A stretch of 64,000 nucleotides of DNA, taken from NCBI RefSeq assembly GCF_900105005.1, contig NZ_LT629748.1:2294001-2358000 (forward strand), written 5' to 3'. The notes under the pieces were generated by a model. That model worked only from the letters and a program-made list of their open reading frames with translations. It was not told the origin of the DNA and searched no databases. Shown one piece after another: positions 9,836 to 22,023 of this stretch. The stretch comes from Halopseudomonas litoralis. GTDB taxonomy: Bacteria > Pseudomonadota > Gammaproteobacteria > Pseudomonadales > Pseudomonadaceae. Made by a program: the position numbers and the translations under genes. The first letter of the stretch is position 1. Each line of letters starts with the position of its first letter.

Positions 9836-11176
9836 ATGGCAAAAAAACTTTTTATTCAGACCCACGGTTGCCAGATGAACGAGTACGACAGCTCGCGCAT
9901 GGCTGACCTGCTCGGTGAACATCAGGCAATGGAATTGACCGACCGCCCCGACGAGGCCGACGTCATCCTGCTCAATACCTGTTCGATTCGCGAGAAGGCG
10001 CAGGAGAAGGTGTTTTCCGAGCTGGGGCGCTGGCGGCCGCTGAAGGAAAAGAACCCGGACCTGATCATCGGCGTTGGCGGTTGCGTTGCCAGCCAGGAAG
10101 GCACCGCCATCCGCGACCGCGCCTCCTATGTGGATGTGGTCTTCGGTCCGCAGACCCTGCACCGCCTGCCGGAAATGATCAACGCCGCCCGCACCACCGG
10201 TAGCGCGCAAGTGGACGTGTCCTTCCCGGAAATCGAGAAATTCGACAATTTGCCCGAGCCCCGCGTAGACGGCCCGACCGCCTATGTCTCGGTGATGGAA
10301 GGCTGCAGCAAGTATTGCAGCTTCTGCGTGGTGCCCTACACCCGCGGCGAGGAAGTCAGTCGCCCGTTTGATGACGTGCTGGCCGAGTGTGTACATCTGG
10401 CCGAGAACGGCGTGCGTGAAGTCACCCTGTTGGGTCAGAACGTCAACGGCTATCGCGGCCAGACTCACGACGGCGGCATCGCCGATCTGGCTGATCTGAT
10501 CCGGGTGGTGGCGGCAATCGACGGCATCGACCGCATCCGCTACACCACCTCGCATCCGCTGGAGTTTTCCGACAGCCTGATCCGCGCCCATGCCGAAGTC
10601 CCGGAGCTGGTGAAGTATCTGCACCTGCCGGTGCAATCGGGTTCCGACCGCGTACTGGCCGGGATGAAGCGCAACCACACCGCACTGGAGTACAAGTCCC
10701 GGGTGCGCAAGCTCAAGGCAGCGGTGCCGGACATCATTCTCAGCTCGGACTTCATCATCGGCTTCCCCGGTGAGACCGACCGCGACTTCGAGCAGACCAT
10801 GAAGCTGATTGAGGAAGTCGGTTTCGACTTCTCCTATTCCTTCATTTATAGCGCCCGTCCCGGCACGCCGGCGTCCGACCTGCCCGACGACACCCCGATG
10901 GAGGTCAAGAAGCAGCGTCTGCAGATCCTTCAGGCCCGGCTCAACCAGCAGGGTTTCGAGAACAGCCGACGCATGGTTGGCAGTACCCAGCGCATCCTGG
11001 TCACCGATTACTCGAAGAAGGACCCGGGCATGCTCCAGGGCCGCACCGAGCATAACCGCATCGTCAACTTCCGCTGCGACAATCCGCAGCTGATCGGCCA
11101 GTTTATCGATGTGCAGATCGACGAAGCACTGCCACACTCTCTGCGTGGCACGCTGCTGAGCGAAACAGTGCATTGA
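9836..11176 (+). CDS. miaB: tRNA-2-methylthio-N6-dimethylallyladenosine synthase
   Basis: A 446-residue methylthiotransferase that adds the 2-methylthio group to i6A37 in tRNAs reading UNN codons. The N-terminal UPF0004 domain carries the three auxiliary-cluster cysteines (THGCQMN, NTCSIRE, GGCVAS). The radical-SAM core has CSKYCSFC, and a C-terminal TRAM domain ends the protein. The start at [13 protein letters not shown] is the family start; the longer open frame upstream is not conserved in composition. It is followed by ybeZ-ybeY-ybeX-lnt as in other gammaproteobacteria. Confidence 0.97.
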   Translation: MAKKLFIQTHGCQMNEYDSSRMADLLGEHQAMELTDRPDEADVILLNTCSIREKAQEKVFSELGRWRPLKEKNPDLIIGVGGCVASQEGTAIRDRASYVDVVFGPQTLHRLPEMINAARTTGSAQVDVSFPEIEKFDNLPEPRVDGPTAYVSVMEGCSKYCSFCVVPYTRGEEVSRPFDDVLAECVHLAENGVREVTLLGQNVNGYRGQTHDGGIADLADLIRVVAAIDGIDRIRYTTSHPLEFSDSLIRAHAEVPELVKYLHLPVQSGSDRVLAGMKRNHTALEYKSRVRKLKAAVPDIILSSDFIIGFPGETDRDFEQTMKLIEEVGFDFSYSFIYSARPGTPASDLPDDTPMEVKKQRLQILQARLNQQGFENSRRMVGSTQRILVTDYSKKDPGMLQGRTEHNRIVNFRCDNPQLIGQFIDVQIDEALPHSLRGTLLSETVH

Positions 11177-11183
11177 CTTCAGC

Positions 11184-11215
11184 GCCCGCCGTCCAGCCCG
11201 CTGCGCACGGCGGGC
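11184..11215 (+). terminator. hairpin between miaB and ybeZ
   Basis: A nine-base stem (GCCCGCCGT / ACGGCGGGC) lies eight bases after the miaB stop. An alternative overlapping stem (CAGCCCG / CGGGCTG) can form. There is no T-run, so it may attenuate rather than end transcription into ybeZ. Confidence 0.45.
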
Positions 11216-11301
11216 TGCGGCTCATTGCCCATCTTTGCATAGCCCGATTTGCGCGCTATGCTGTCTCTTCCTGATAGCCACATGGCCACTAACGGACCAA
11301 T

Positions 11302-12315
11302 TTGAACGCTACCTCGACTATTCATCGCTTCAGCATCGAGCCCGTAGATCCCCGGCGCTTCGCCAGTCTCTGCGGTCAATTCGATGAAAACCTTCGTCTT
11401 ATCGAGCAGCGCCTCGGTATCGAGGTCCGCAACCGCGGCAACCACTTCGAGCTGATCGGCGACCCAGCCATCACCCGTTCCGCCGAGGCGGTATTGCGTC
11501 AGCTGTACCGCGAAACGCGGGACAACAAGGACCTGGAACCGGATACCGTGCACCTGTATCTGCAGGAGTCGGGACTGGAAAACCTCAGTGAGTCCCTGCA
11601 GCAGCGTGACGGCCACAAGCCGGTGGTGCTGCGTACCAAGCGCATGACCATTCAACCGCGCGGGCCGAATCAGCAGACTTATGTACGTTCGATTCAGGAA
11701 CATGACATCAACTTCGGTATTGGCCCGGCCGGTACCGGCAAGACCTATCTGGCTGTCGCCTGCGCCGTGGATGCGCTGGAGCGCGAGCAGATCCGACGCA
11801 TTCTGCTGGTGCGCCCGGCAGTTGAGGCCGGCGAGAAGCTGGGCTTCCTGCCCGGCGATCTGTCACAGAAGATCGATCCCTACCTGCGCCCGCTGTACGA
11901 CGCCCTGTATGAAATGCTCGGTTTCGAACAGGTCGCCAAGCTGATCGAAAAGCAGGTAATCGAGGTTGCGCCCCTGGCCTATATGCGCGGGCGCACCCTG
12001 AACAACAGCTTCATCATCCTTGATGAGAGCCAGAACACCACCCTGGAACAGATGAAGATGTTCCTCACGCGCATCGGCTTCGGCTCCACGGCAGTCATCA
12101 CCGGTGACATAACCCAGGTCGACTTGCCGCGCGGCACCCGCTCCGGTCTGACTCACGTGATAGATGTGTTGCAGGATGTAAAGGGTATCGGCTTTACCCA
12201 TTTCAAATCCAAGGATGTGGTGCGTCACCCGCTGGTGCAGCGTATTGTCGAAGCCTATGAACGCTTTGACAGCGCCCAGGAACAGCAGCGCGAGGAGCGC
12301 CGCAATGACCGTTGA
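11302..12315 (+). CDS. ybeZ: PhoH-like ATPase
   Basis: A 337-residue PhoH-family P-loop protein that partners YbeY in ribosome/RNA quality control. A KH-like N-terminal region precedes Walker [10 protein letters not shown], then [16 protein letters not shown], and Walker [10 protein letters not shown]. The start is TTG at 11302, giving [10 protein letters not shown] like other Pseudomonas YbeZ proteins; no ATG is available at that position. Its last 11 bases overlap ybeY, so the partners are co-translated. Confidence 0.93.
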   Translation: MNATSTIHRFSIEPVDPRRFASLCGQFDENLRLIEQRLGIEVRNRGNHFELIGDPAITRSAEAVLRQLYRETRDNKDLEPDTVHLYLQESGLENLSESLQQRDGHKPVVLRTKRMTIQPRGPNQQTYVRSIQEHDINFGIGPAGTGKTYLAVACAVDALEREQIRRILLVRPAVEAGEKLGFLPGDLSQKIDPYLRPLYDALYEMLGFEQVAKLIEKQVIEVAPLAYMRGRTLNNSFIILDESQNTTLEQMKMFLTRIGFGSTAVITGDITQVDLPRGTRSGLTHVIDVLQDVKGIGFTHFKSKDVVRHPLVQRIVEAYERFDSAQEQQREERRNDR

Positions 12316-12763
12316 GGTAGACATACAGAGGGCAACCGATGCCCCTGGTCAGCCCGATGACGCCAGCCTGATACGCTGGGCCGCCCTGGCCCTGCGTGAC
12401 AAACCCGGGCAGGAGCTGACCATACGTCTGGTCGATGCCGATGAAAGCCAGACGTTGAACAGCGAATACAGGCACAAGGACTACCCCACCAACGTGCTGT
12501 CCTTCCCCGCCGACCTGCCCCCTGAGCTGGAAATACCTTTGCTCGGCGATCTGGTTATCTGCGTCCCGGTAGTCAATCGCGAGGCCGCTGAGCAGAGCAA
12601 AGCCGCCGATGCGCACTGGGCGCACATGGTCATCCATGGCTGTCTGCATCTGCTGGGTCATGACCATATTGAAGACGATGAAGCCGAGAAAATGGAAGCC
12701 CTGGAACGCAGGCTGCTGGCCGAACTGGGCATTGCCGACCCCTATCTTGCAACCGACGAGTGA
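12305..12763 (+). CDS. ybeY: endoribonuclease YbeY
   Basis: A 152-residue metal-dependent single-strand RNase needed for 16S rRNA 3' maturation and 70S quality control. The zinc motif is visible as [11 protein letters not shown] (HxxxHxxxxxH), with [13 protein letters not shown] as the second family signature. It overlaps ybeZ by 11 bases, and ybeX follows after 15 bases. Confidence 0.96.
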   Translation: MTVEVDIQRATDAPGQPDDASLIRWAALALRDKPGQELTIRLVDADESQTLNSEYRHKDYPTNVLSFPADLPPELEIPLLGDLVICVPVVNREAAEQSKAADAHWAHMVIHGCLHLLGHDHIEDDEAEKMEALERRLLAELGIADPYLATDE

Positions 12764-12778
12764 TGAGTAGATAACCCC

Positions 12779-13618
12779 ATGAGCGACGATCGATCGAGCA
12801 ACGGACACAAGTCCTGGCTGGAGAGACTGACCCAGGCTTTTGTCCAGGAACCCCGCAACCGTCAGGAACTGCTCGAATTGCTGCGCGAGGCGCAGCAGAA
12901 CGAGGTTCTCGACATCGAGGCCCTGGCGATCATCGAAGGCGCGCTGCAGGTCGCCGACATGCAGGTGCGCGATATCATGATCCCGCGCTCGCAGATGACC
13001 ACGATCAAGGCATCCCACACGCCTCGCGAGTTTCTGCCATCGGTTATCGAGGCAGCCCACTCCCGCTTCCCGGTTATCGGCGAAAGCATCGACGACGTGC
13101 TCGGCATCCTGCTGGCCAAGGATCTGCTGCCGCTGCTGCTGGAAGGCAATACCGAACGTTTCGATATCAAGGATCTGCTGCGCCCGGCCACCTGCGTGCC
13201 CGAATCCAAGCGGCTTAACGTGCTGCTCAAGGAGTTCCGCTCAACGCACAATCACATGGCCATCGTGATTGACGAGTATGGCGGTGTTTCCGGACTGATC
13301 ACCATTGAGGACGTACTGGAGCAGATCGTCGGTGATATCGAGGATGAGCATGACATCGATGACGAGGACTACATCAAGCCCCTGCCCTCCGGTGATTACC
13401 TGATCAAGGGTCTGACCCCGATCGAGGATTTCAACGAGCAATTCGATACGGGCTTTTCCGATGAGGAGTTCGACACCTTCGGCGGCCTGGTAATGAATGC
13501 CTTCGGCCACCTGCCCAAGCGCAACGAGATCGTCGAGCTGGATGGATTCCGGGTACGCATTCTCAACGCCGACAGCCGTCGTGTGCATCTGCTGCGGGTC
13601 TCCGTTATCCAGCCCTGA
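12779..13618 (+). CDS. ybeX: CorC/YbeX CBS-domain protein
   Basis: A 279-residue cytoplasmic protein with two CBS domains (from about residue 65; VRDIMIPRSQM, then HNHMAIVIDEYGGVSGLITI) and a C-terminal CorC_HlyC transporter-associated domain (FDTFGGLVMNAFGHLP). It was linked to magnesium/cobalt efflux (CorC) and, by its operon with ybeZ-ybeY, to ribosome metabolism. There is no membrane segment. A second CorC_HlyC protein is fused to TerC at 23.5-25.1 kb. Confidence 0.92.
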   Translation: MSDDRSSNGHKSWLERLTQAFVQEPRNRQELLELLREAQQNEVLDIEALAIIEGALQVADMQVRDIMIPRSQMTTIKASHTPREFLPSVIEAAHSRFPVIGESIDDVLGILLAKDLLPLLLEGNTERFDIKDLLRPATCVPESKRLNVLLKEFRSTHNHMAIVIDEYGGVSGLITIEDVLEQIVGDIEDEHDIDDEDYIKPLPSGDYLIKGLTPIEDFNEQFDTGFSDEEFDTFGGLVMNAFGHLPKRNEIVELDGFRVRILNADSRRVHLLRVSVIQP

Positions 13619-13640
13619 TCGACCTTTTTCCGAGAGCACC

Positions 13641-15167
13641 ATGACCCTGCCACAAAAGCTGCTTCGGCTGTTGCGCAGCCCCGGCTGGTCGGGCGATGTA
13701 CTGGCCCTGATCGCCGGTGCGTTGACCACCCTGTCGTTTACCCCCTTCGATATCTGGCCCCTGGGACTGATATCGGCGGCCTTGCTGTATCAGAGCCTGC
13801 ACGATCTAACGGGGCGTCAGGCATTGTGGCGGGGCTGGTGCTGGGGTGTGGGGCTATTTCTCAGCGGCGTGTCCTGGGTCTATGTCAGCATCCACGTGCA
13901 TGGTTATGCCCCACCGGCCCTGGCAGCACTGCTGACGGCGCTGTTTGTCGCTGGGCTGGCGTTGTTACCAGCGCTGATGGCCTGGCTCTGGGCACGCTGG
14001 CTGCGGCCGAGCGATAGCCTTTGGTTGGCAGCAACGGGGTTTGCTGCCCTGTGGGTAGCTCAGGAATTCTTTCGCAGCTGGTTTCTCACCGGCTTTCCGT
14101 GGCTTTATCAGGGCTATGCCCATACCGACACCTGGCTAGCCGGCTGGGCACCGCTGGGCGGCGTCTGGCTGCTCAGTTTTCTTACTGTATTCAGCGCCTG
14201 CCTGCTCAGCGAATGGCGTCTGTGGCGCCGCCTCTCCCATGGTCTGCTGGCCGGCGCGCTCCTGGCCGCGATCTGGATCGGCGGCGCGCTGCTGAGCAGC
14301 ATTGAATGGACCCGACCAGCGGGCGAACCGCTGTCGGTGGCGCTGATTCAGGCCAACATTGAACAGTCACGCAAGTGGGATCCGGCGCATATCGACCATA
14401 CGCTGGCGACCTACCGCGACCTGAGCTATGCCCAGCCAGCGGACATCATCCTCTGGCCGGAAACCGCCGTGCCGGTCCTCAGCAGTCGCGCCATGCCCTT
14501 CGTTCAGGGTATGGCTGCCAACCTGGCGCAGCAAGGCAGCACGCTGATCACCGGCATCCCGGTTGACCAGGCGGACGCCAATGGCGAGATGCGCATCTAC
14601 AACGGCATCATGGTCGCCGGGGAACAACCCAGCCAGTATCTCAAGCACAAGCTGGTGCCATTCGGTGAATACGTGCCGCTGGAAGATCTGCTGCGCGGGG
14701 TGATCAGCTTCTTCGATCTGCCCATGTCGAACTTTTCCCGCGGGCCGCTGCAGCAGGACCCACTCGAAGCGGCGGGACACCGGCTGGCGCCCATGATCTG
14801 CTATGAAACCGTCTATCCCGACTTCGCCGGCCGGTTGGCGGCCGACAGCGAACTCCTGCTGACCATCAGCAACGACAGCTGGTTCGGCAAATCCATCGGC
14901 CCGCTGCAACACCTGCAGATGGCCCGCATGCGCGCCCTGGAAAGCGGGCGCTGGATGATTCGGGGGACAAACAACGGCGTGACGGCGCTGATCGATCACC
15001 GGGGTCGAATCACCGCGCACATACCGCAGTTCGAACAAGCGGTATTGCGCGGTGAGGTACAACCCCGTGAAGGCCTGACACCCTGGCTGCGTTTCGGCAG
15101 CTGGCCACTGGCGGCGCTAGTACTGGCTGCGCTGATGCTGTGTGCAGTCGCGCGCCGCAAACACTGA
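13641..15167 (+). CDS. lnt: apolipoprotein N-acyltransferase
   Basis: A 508-residue inner-membrane enzyme that adds the third acyl chain to the N-terminal Cys of lipoproteins. Six or so transmembrane helices fill the N-terminal half and a nitrilase domain the rest, with the catalytic triad Glu274, Lys337 and Cys387 (ICYETVYP); the Cys position equals that of E. coli. The ATG at 13641 follows the ybeX stop by 22 bases. Several lipoprotein substrates are encoded in this window (LptE, RlpA, the transglycosylase and the M48 protease). Confidence 0.96.
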   Translation: MTLPQKLLRLLRSPGWSGDVLALIAGALTTLSFTPFDIWPLGLISAALLYQSLHDLTGRQALWRGWCWGVGLFLSGVSWVYVSIHVHGYAPPALAALLTALFVAGLALLPALMAWLWARWLRPSDSLWLAATGFAALWVAQEFFRSWFLTGFPWLYQGYAHTDTWLAGWAPLGGVWLLSFLTVFSACLLSEWRLWRRLSHGLLAGALLAAIWIGGALLSSIEWTRPAGEPLSVALIQANIEQSRKWDPAHIDHTLATYRDLSYAQPADIILWPETAVPVLSSRAMPFVQGMAANLAQQGSTLITGIPVDQADANGEMRIYNGIMVAGEQPSQYLKHKLVPFGEYVPLEDLLRGVISFFDLPMSNFSRGPLQQDPLEAAGHRLAPMICYETVYPDFAGRLAADSELLLTISNDSWFGKSIGPLQHLQMARMRALESGRWMIRGTNNGVTALIDHRGRITAHIPQFEQAVLRGEVQPREGLTPWLRFGSWPLAALVLAALMLCAVARRKH

Positions 15168-15425
15168 GGGCGGCGCGGCGGCGCGCCCGAGACTTGTGAC
15201 ACCGAGAGGCATACCGTCACGCTGCATGGCACCGAGTATCTGTTTCAACAACTGCATATCCTGTTTGCTCAAACCGCACACTTCCAGCTCTGCTGGTACA
15301 TCCTCCCGGCCCGCCATCCATTGCCGGGTGCGGGCGACATCCAGGGCTTGATCCAGACGACGCAGCAGTCGCCCGTAGGATGAATCGCGGCCACTGGCAA
15401 GGGGCTCCGGCTGCACATGTTTCAT
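15117..15425 (-). CDS. hypothetical protein between lnt and leuS
   Basis: A 102-residue soluble, mostly helical protein I do not recognise. The Shine-Dalgarno AGGGAGA six bases before the ATG at 15425 is one of the better ones in the region and argues that it is real, although it sits in a very long open frame that continues antisense through leuS. Its last 51 bases run antisense to the end of lnt. No domain, signal peptide or cysteine motif stands out; the C-terminal ~25 residues are low in conservation-type features. Confidence 0.55.
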   Translation of the reverse strand: MKHVQPEPLASGRDSSYGRLLRRLDQALDVARTRQWMAGREDVPAELEVCGLSKQDMQLLKQILGAMQRDGMPLGVTSLGRAAAPPSVFAARDCTQHQRSQY

Positions 15426-15440
15426 GATCTTTCTCCCTAG

Positions 15441-18224
<2,784 letters not shown>

Positions 18225-18243
18225 TACGCAACGGAGAATCGGC

Positions 18244-18789
18244 ATGCCACTGCAACGTCCACGTCATCTGCTGAGCTGTGCTGTGCTCGGCGCCAGTCTG
18301 CTGCTCAGCGGCTGCGGCTTCCATTTGCGCGGCACCAGCGTCGACAGCGTCAAGCTGGAGGAACTGGCTGTCAGCGCCCGCAACAGCTACGGCCCCACCT
18401 ATCAGAGCGTACTGGAAGCTCTCCAGGTCAATGGCGTGGACATACGCAGCTCGGCCCCTTACCACCTGCAGCTGCTGGATGAGCGCAAGGAACGGCGCGC
18501 GGTCACCTACACCTACCGCTCCACGCCGGCCGAATATGAGCTCACCAGCGAACTGACCTTCCAGATCAGCGACCGCCAGAGCCGCCCGCTGATCGGGCCG
18601 GAAACCCTCTCCACCCAGCGCGTCTATGTCAACGACAAGGACAACCTGATCGGTACCAGTGAAGAGGAAGCTCTGCTGCACCGTGAGATGCTTCAGGATC
18701 TGACCCGCCAGCTGATGTTCCGCCTGTCGAGCATATCCGCCAGCGACCTCGCAGCGCGCGAACAGGCAATTGATCGTCAGGCTCCCTGA
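18244..18789 (+). CDS. lptE: LPS-assembly lipoprotein LptE
   Basis: A 181-residue outer-membrane lipoprotein that plugs LptD in lipopolysaccharide export. The lipobox LLLSGCGFHLRG (Cys24) followed directly by GFHLRG is diagnostic. GGAG lies seven bases upstream of the ATG. It lies between leuS and holA, the conserved position. The C-terminal tail is charged. Confidence 0.95.
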   Translation: MPLQRPRHLLSCAVLGASLLLSGCGFHLRGTSVDSVKLEELAVSARNSYGPTYQSVLEALQVNGVDIRSSAPYHLQLLDERKERRAVTYTYRSTPAEYELTSELTFQISDRQSRPLIGPETLSTQRVYVNDKDNLIGTSEEEALLHREMLQDLTRQLMFRLSSISASDLAAREQAIDRQAP

Positions 18790-18792
18790 GAC

Positions 18793-19830
18793 GTGAAGCT
18801 CAACCCGGGGCAACTGCAGCGCCAGCTCGGTGACGGGTTGGCGCCGGTATATGTGATCAGCGGAGATGATCCGCTGCTCACCGGCGAGGCGGCCGATCTG
18901 GTTCGCCGTGCCTGTCGCGATGCCGGCAGCGAAGAACGTCTGGTGTTTCATGTGGACCGCAGTTTCGACTGGGGGCAACTGCATGACGCCAGCCACAGCC
19001 TGTCATTGTTTGCCCAGCAACGCCTGGTCGAACTACGCATTCCCGGCGGCAAGCCAGGGGATGAAGGCGGCAAGGCGCTGCTGGCCTGGTTGGACAATCC
19101 TCCCCCTGACACGACATTGCTGGTTACCCTGCCCAAGCTGGACGGCAGCACCCAACGCAGCAAATGGGCCAAGGGACTGATCGAGCATGGCAGCAGCCGT
19201 TTCGTGCAGATCTGGCCCGTAGACGCCCAGCAGCTGGCTGGCTGGATGCGAGACCGCCTGGCGGCCGCTGGACTGCATGCCACGCCCGAAGCACTGGAGC
19301 TGCTGAGCGTGCGCGTGGAGGGCAACCTGCTGGCCGCCGCGCAGGAGATCGAAAAGCTCAAGTTGTTCTGCGACAGCGGTCAGCTGGACCTGCAGACGGT
19401 ACAACAGGTCGTTGCCGACAGTGCCCGCTTCGATGTCTTCAACCTTGCCGATGCCATGCTGCAAGGTGAAGCACAGCACGCGTTGCGCATATTGCAGGGT
19501 CTGAAAGGGGAAGGTGTTGAAGCGCCGGTCGTGCTCTGGGCGGTGACCCGTGAACTGCGCAGTCTGCACAACATGGCCCACGATCTCGCTCGTGGCATAC
19601 CCCAGGACAAGGTCTTTTCCAGCCAGCGCCCACCGGTCTGGGACAAGCGCAAACCCTTGGTGTCCCGAGCTCTGCAACGTCACCCCGCCACTACCTGGGG
19701 CGCACTGTTGCGTCTGGCTCAGCAGACCGACGAACAGATCAAGGGCCAGGCCCCAGGCTCGCCCTGGGACAGTCTGGCCCTGGTGCTGGTAAAGGCAGCC
19801 GGAGCCAGAACGCCTCTGGTCGCCGGCTGA
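18793..19830 (+). CDS. holA: DNA polymerase III delta subunit
   Basis: A 345-residue clamp-loader subunit that opens the beta clamp. The N-terminal segment PVYVISGDDPLLTGEA and the mid-region FVQIWPVDAQQLAGWM are typical HolA. It uses a GTG start three bases after the lptE stop. It converges with a membrane-protein gene six bases away, with no obvious terminator between them. Confidence 0.95.
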   Translation: MKLNPGQLQRQLGDGLAPVYVISGDDPLLTGEAADLVRRACRDAGSEERLVFHVDRSFDWGQLHDASHSLSLFAQQRLVELRIPGGKPGDEGGKALLAWLDNPPPDTTLLVTLPKLDGSTQRSKWAKGLIEHGSSRFVQIWPVDAQQLAGWMRDRLAAAGLHATPEALELLSVRVEGNLLAAAQEIEKLKLFCDSGQLDLQTVQQVVADSARFDVFNLADAMLQGEAQHALRILQGLKGEGVEAPVVLWAVTRELRSLHNMAHDLARGIPQDKVFSSQRPPVWDKRKPLVSRALQRHPATTWGALLRLAQQTDEQIKGQAPGSPWDSLALVLVKAAGARTPLVAG

Positions 19831-19836
19831 GCCGCC

Positions 19837-20466
19837 TCAGTCCAACCCTTCATCCAGCCGCACAGTCGAGGCGAACATGCCGCGACGCCATTTCAGCAAG
19901 GTGGCTATCGAGTTGGCTATCAGGACGCCGATGGAATAAAGCACCACGAAGGGATCAATCAGATAATCCCAGTAATTGTCCGAGGCTTTGATATCCAGGG
20001 TGAAGGCCAGGGTAGCCAGGGTCAGCAAGAGCACCCCGAGTATATTGCCCAGCAGCAACAGCACCAGCGTCAATACACCCATCAGCCCAATCAGCATCCG
20101 CGGCGAATAACCCCAGCTATAGGTGTCAAGCATGCCCACACCCATCGACGCTGGATAGAGCAACACTCCCAGCACGGCGAATATCGAGCAAAGCTGCCAT
20201 GAATAGGTACCCGACCCAGGTTGCAGCCAGCCCAGACGCAGCGCCGTGCCGGCCAGCATCCAGATTACCGCGGTGATGGAAAGCTCATCGGTCAGCCCCC
20301 GCAGGTAACCTGCCAGGGACAACCCGGTGGGCAGCGGGATGATCCCGATGACCAGCACCGCGAGCAACAGCAAACCACGATAGCGCACGGGGAGTCGGCT
20401 ACTTGGCAGCAACAGGAATACAATCAGGGCGAAGCTCAGACAGGACTGCAAACTCACGGAAATCAT
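19837..20466 (-). CDS. polytopic membrane protein paired with sialidase-like protein
   Basis: A 209-residue protein with about six hydrophobic helices over most of its length (for example LLLLAVLVIGIIPLPTG and LIGLMGVLTLVLLLLGNILG). No motif was recognised. Its ATG overlaps the stop of the upstream sialidase-like gene (ATGA), so the two products are made together and may form a membrane complex. The pair sits between holA and the lytic transglycosylase; a similar pair of conserved genes occupies this place in Pseudomonas. Confidence 0.7.
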   Translation of the reverse strand: MISVSLQSCLSFALIVFLLLPSSRLPVRYRGLLLLAVLVIGIIPLPTGLSLAGYLRGLTDELSITAVIWMLAGTALRLGWLQPGSGTYSWQLCSIFAVLGVLLYPASMGVGMLDTYSWGYSPRMLIGLMGVLTLVLLLLGNILGVLLLTLATLAFTLDIKASDNYWDYLIDPFVVLYSIGVLIANSIATLLKWRRGMFASTVRLDEGLD

Positions 20467-21761
20467 AGCTGCGCTTCCACCCAGGCATCGTTGAATGCCA
20501 CGTGCTTGATGAAACTGTTGTTCCAGGCGTAGACCACGTGGTAACGACCATCGGTGGCGCGAATCATATAGGGATACTCATACTGGAAGTCGCACATGCC
20601 ATCCCGGCACATGCGCTGATCGATCTCGCGCAGGTATTCGGCCAGCAGACCCCGGCGCGCCACGCCACTGGACGACAGAAACTTTTCACCAATCAATTCT
20701 TCGTACTTGAACCGCGGGAAGGGCTTGCCTTGCGGGTCTGGTGAGGCATCAAGAGAGGCTACCTGCGACCATTCGGTAAGGTTTTCCGTTGCCTCATCCA
20801 GGCTCAGACTGAAGCGCCCATCGATCAGATTGTTCTGCGCCACCAGCAGGCTGCCATGACCCGAACGCACTGCAGCCAGAGAGGCATTGGGATTCCATGG
20901 CGCGACTGCCCATTCGGGCTTCCAGGTACGTCCGGCATCCTCGGTGACGGTAGCCAGTACATGCCCGACCTCGCTCGCGTCCCGCAGCAAGGCTACGGCC
21001 CGCTTACCGCCCAGAGGGACCACGGTCGGCTGCAGTGAATTGGTGCCGTCGGCAATGCGGAACTTGTCCACCACCCGGCCCCGCGCATCCATATACAGAT
21101 ACTCGGGAAACTTGCCGAGAAATTCGTGATATACCGGCAAACCGATCGAGCCATCCTGGTGAAACACCGGCGCAGCACGCACCAGCGTACTTATATTGAC
21201 GAAGGGCGTGGTGACCAGCTGTCGCGGCTTGGACCAGTTTTCGCCGAGGTCATCGGACACCATGACATTCACCGCGCTGCCCGCCCAGCCACCTACCGAG
21301 ACGGACACGTAGAACAGCCACAAACGGTCATCCGGCGAATAAGCGATCACCGGGTTACCCAGTTTACGGATGGGTTTGCCCACCGCGCGGCGGGTCATTT
21401 CCCGCGTCACCAGCACGCGCTCCTCGCCCCAGCTGCCGCTCACCGCGTCAAACCGCGCAGCGCGGATATCGACATCGGCTGCGCCCTCTCGGGAGCCGGC
21501 AAACCACACCGCCATCAGATCGCCTGCGGGCAGGGCCGCAACGGAGGGCGAGTGCACGAACTCGTCCAGGTCCGATGACGCGAACCCCTGTTGAAAGTCC
21601 GCCTCCTGCTGCACAAAGGATGGCTCGAAGTTCTGAGTGGGGAAAGGCGAAAAATCCGACATCTGATAGGCCGGATGTAACAACCAAGCGGTGAAAAACA
21701 CCCCCAGGACAGCGGGAATCGCCAGGATCCGCCATCGATTGAATTTACTATTCCTTTGCAT
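20463..21761 (-). CDS. membrane-anchored sialidase-like (BNR) protein
   Basis: A 432-residue predicted neuraminidase-family beta-propeller (BNR_2/COG4692 type). An uncleaved N-terminal helix (ILAIPAVLGVFFTAWLL) anchors it in the inner membrane with the propeller outside. Two Asp-box-like motifs are visible, VSDDLGENW and VTEDAGRTW, plus the family segments HSPSVAALPAGDLMAVWFAG and LGNPVIAYSPDDRLWLFY. The natural substrate of these bacterial proteins is unknown, and a sialidase activity should not be assumed. It is translationally coupled to the membrane protein downstream. Confidence 0.78.
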   Translation of the reverse strand: MQRNSKFNRWRILAIPAVLGVFFTAWLLHPAYQMSDFSPFPTQNFEPSFVQQEADFQQGFASSDLDEFVHSPSVAALPAGDLMAVWFAGSREGAADVDIRAARFDAVSGSWGEERVLVTREMTRRAVGKPIRKLGNPVIAYSPDDRLWLFYVSVSVGGWAGSAVNVMVSDDLGENWSKPRQLVTTPFVNISTLVRAAPVFHQDGSIGLPVYHEFLGKFPEYLYMDARGRVVDKFRIADGTNSLQPTVVPLGGKRAVALLRDASEVGHVLATVTEDAGRTWKPEWAVAPWNPNASLAAVRSGHGSLLVAQNNLIDGRFSLSLDEATENLTEWSQVASLDASPDPQGKPFPRFKYEELIGEKFLSSSGVARRGLLAEYLREIDQRMCRDGMCDFQYEYPYMIRATDGRYHVVYAWNNSFIKHVAFNDAWVEAQL

Positions 21762-22023
21762 TCTTTATTCTTCTGAATAACCAACGTGTGCCTACAGCGC
21801 CAATACGCCCCCTGATATGCGCAAACAGTCTGGCTGCAAAACGTCATTTCCGAATAGTACCAGCCCCATACACAATCGAATATTTTTATCTTTCACCGAG
21901 CCGACCAAGGAACCTGATGCTGCCTTCGCCCTCAAACAGCAGTACAACCAGCGCCCACCGGTTCGCCCTCGCCAGATCGCGTGATACAGTGGGCCGGAAT
22001 CTGAATTTGTCGGAAACTGATAC

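Noticed and set aside
9704..11173. 489-codon antisense frame over miaB
   Set aside because: Shadow of miaB: no plausible start context and composition rich in His/Gln/Val typical of antisense reading.
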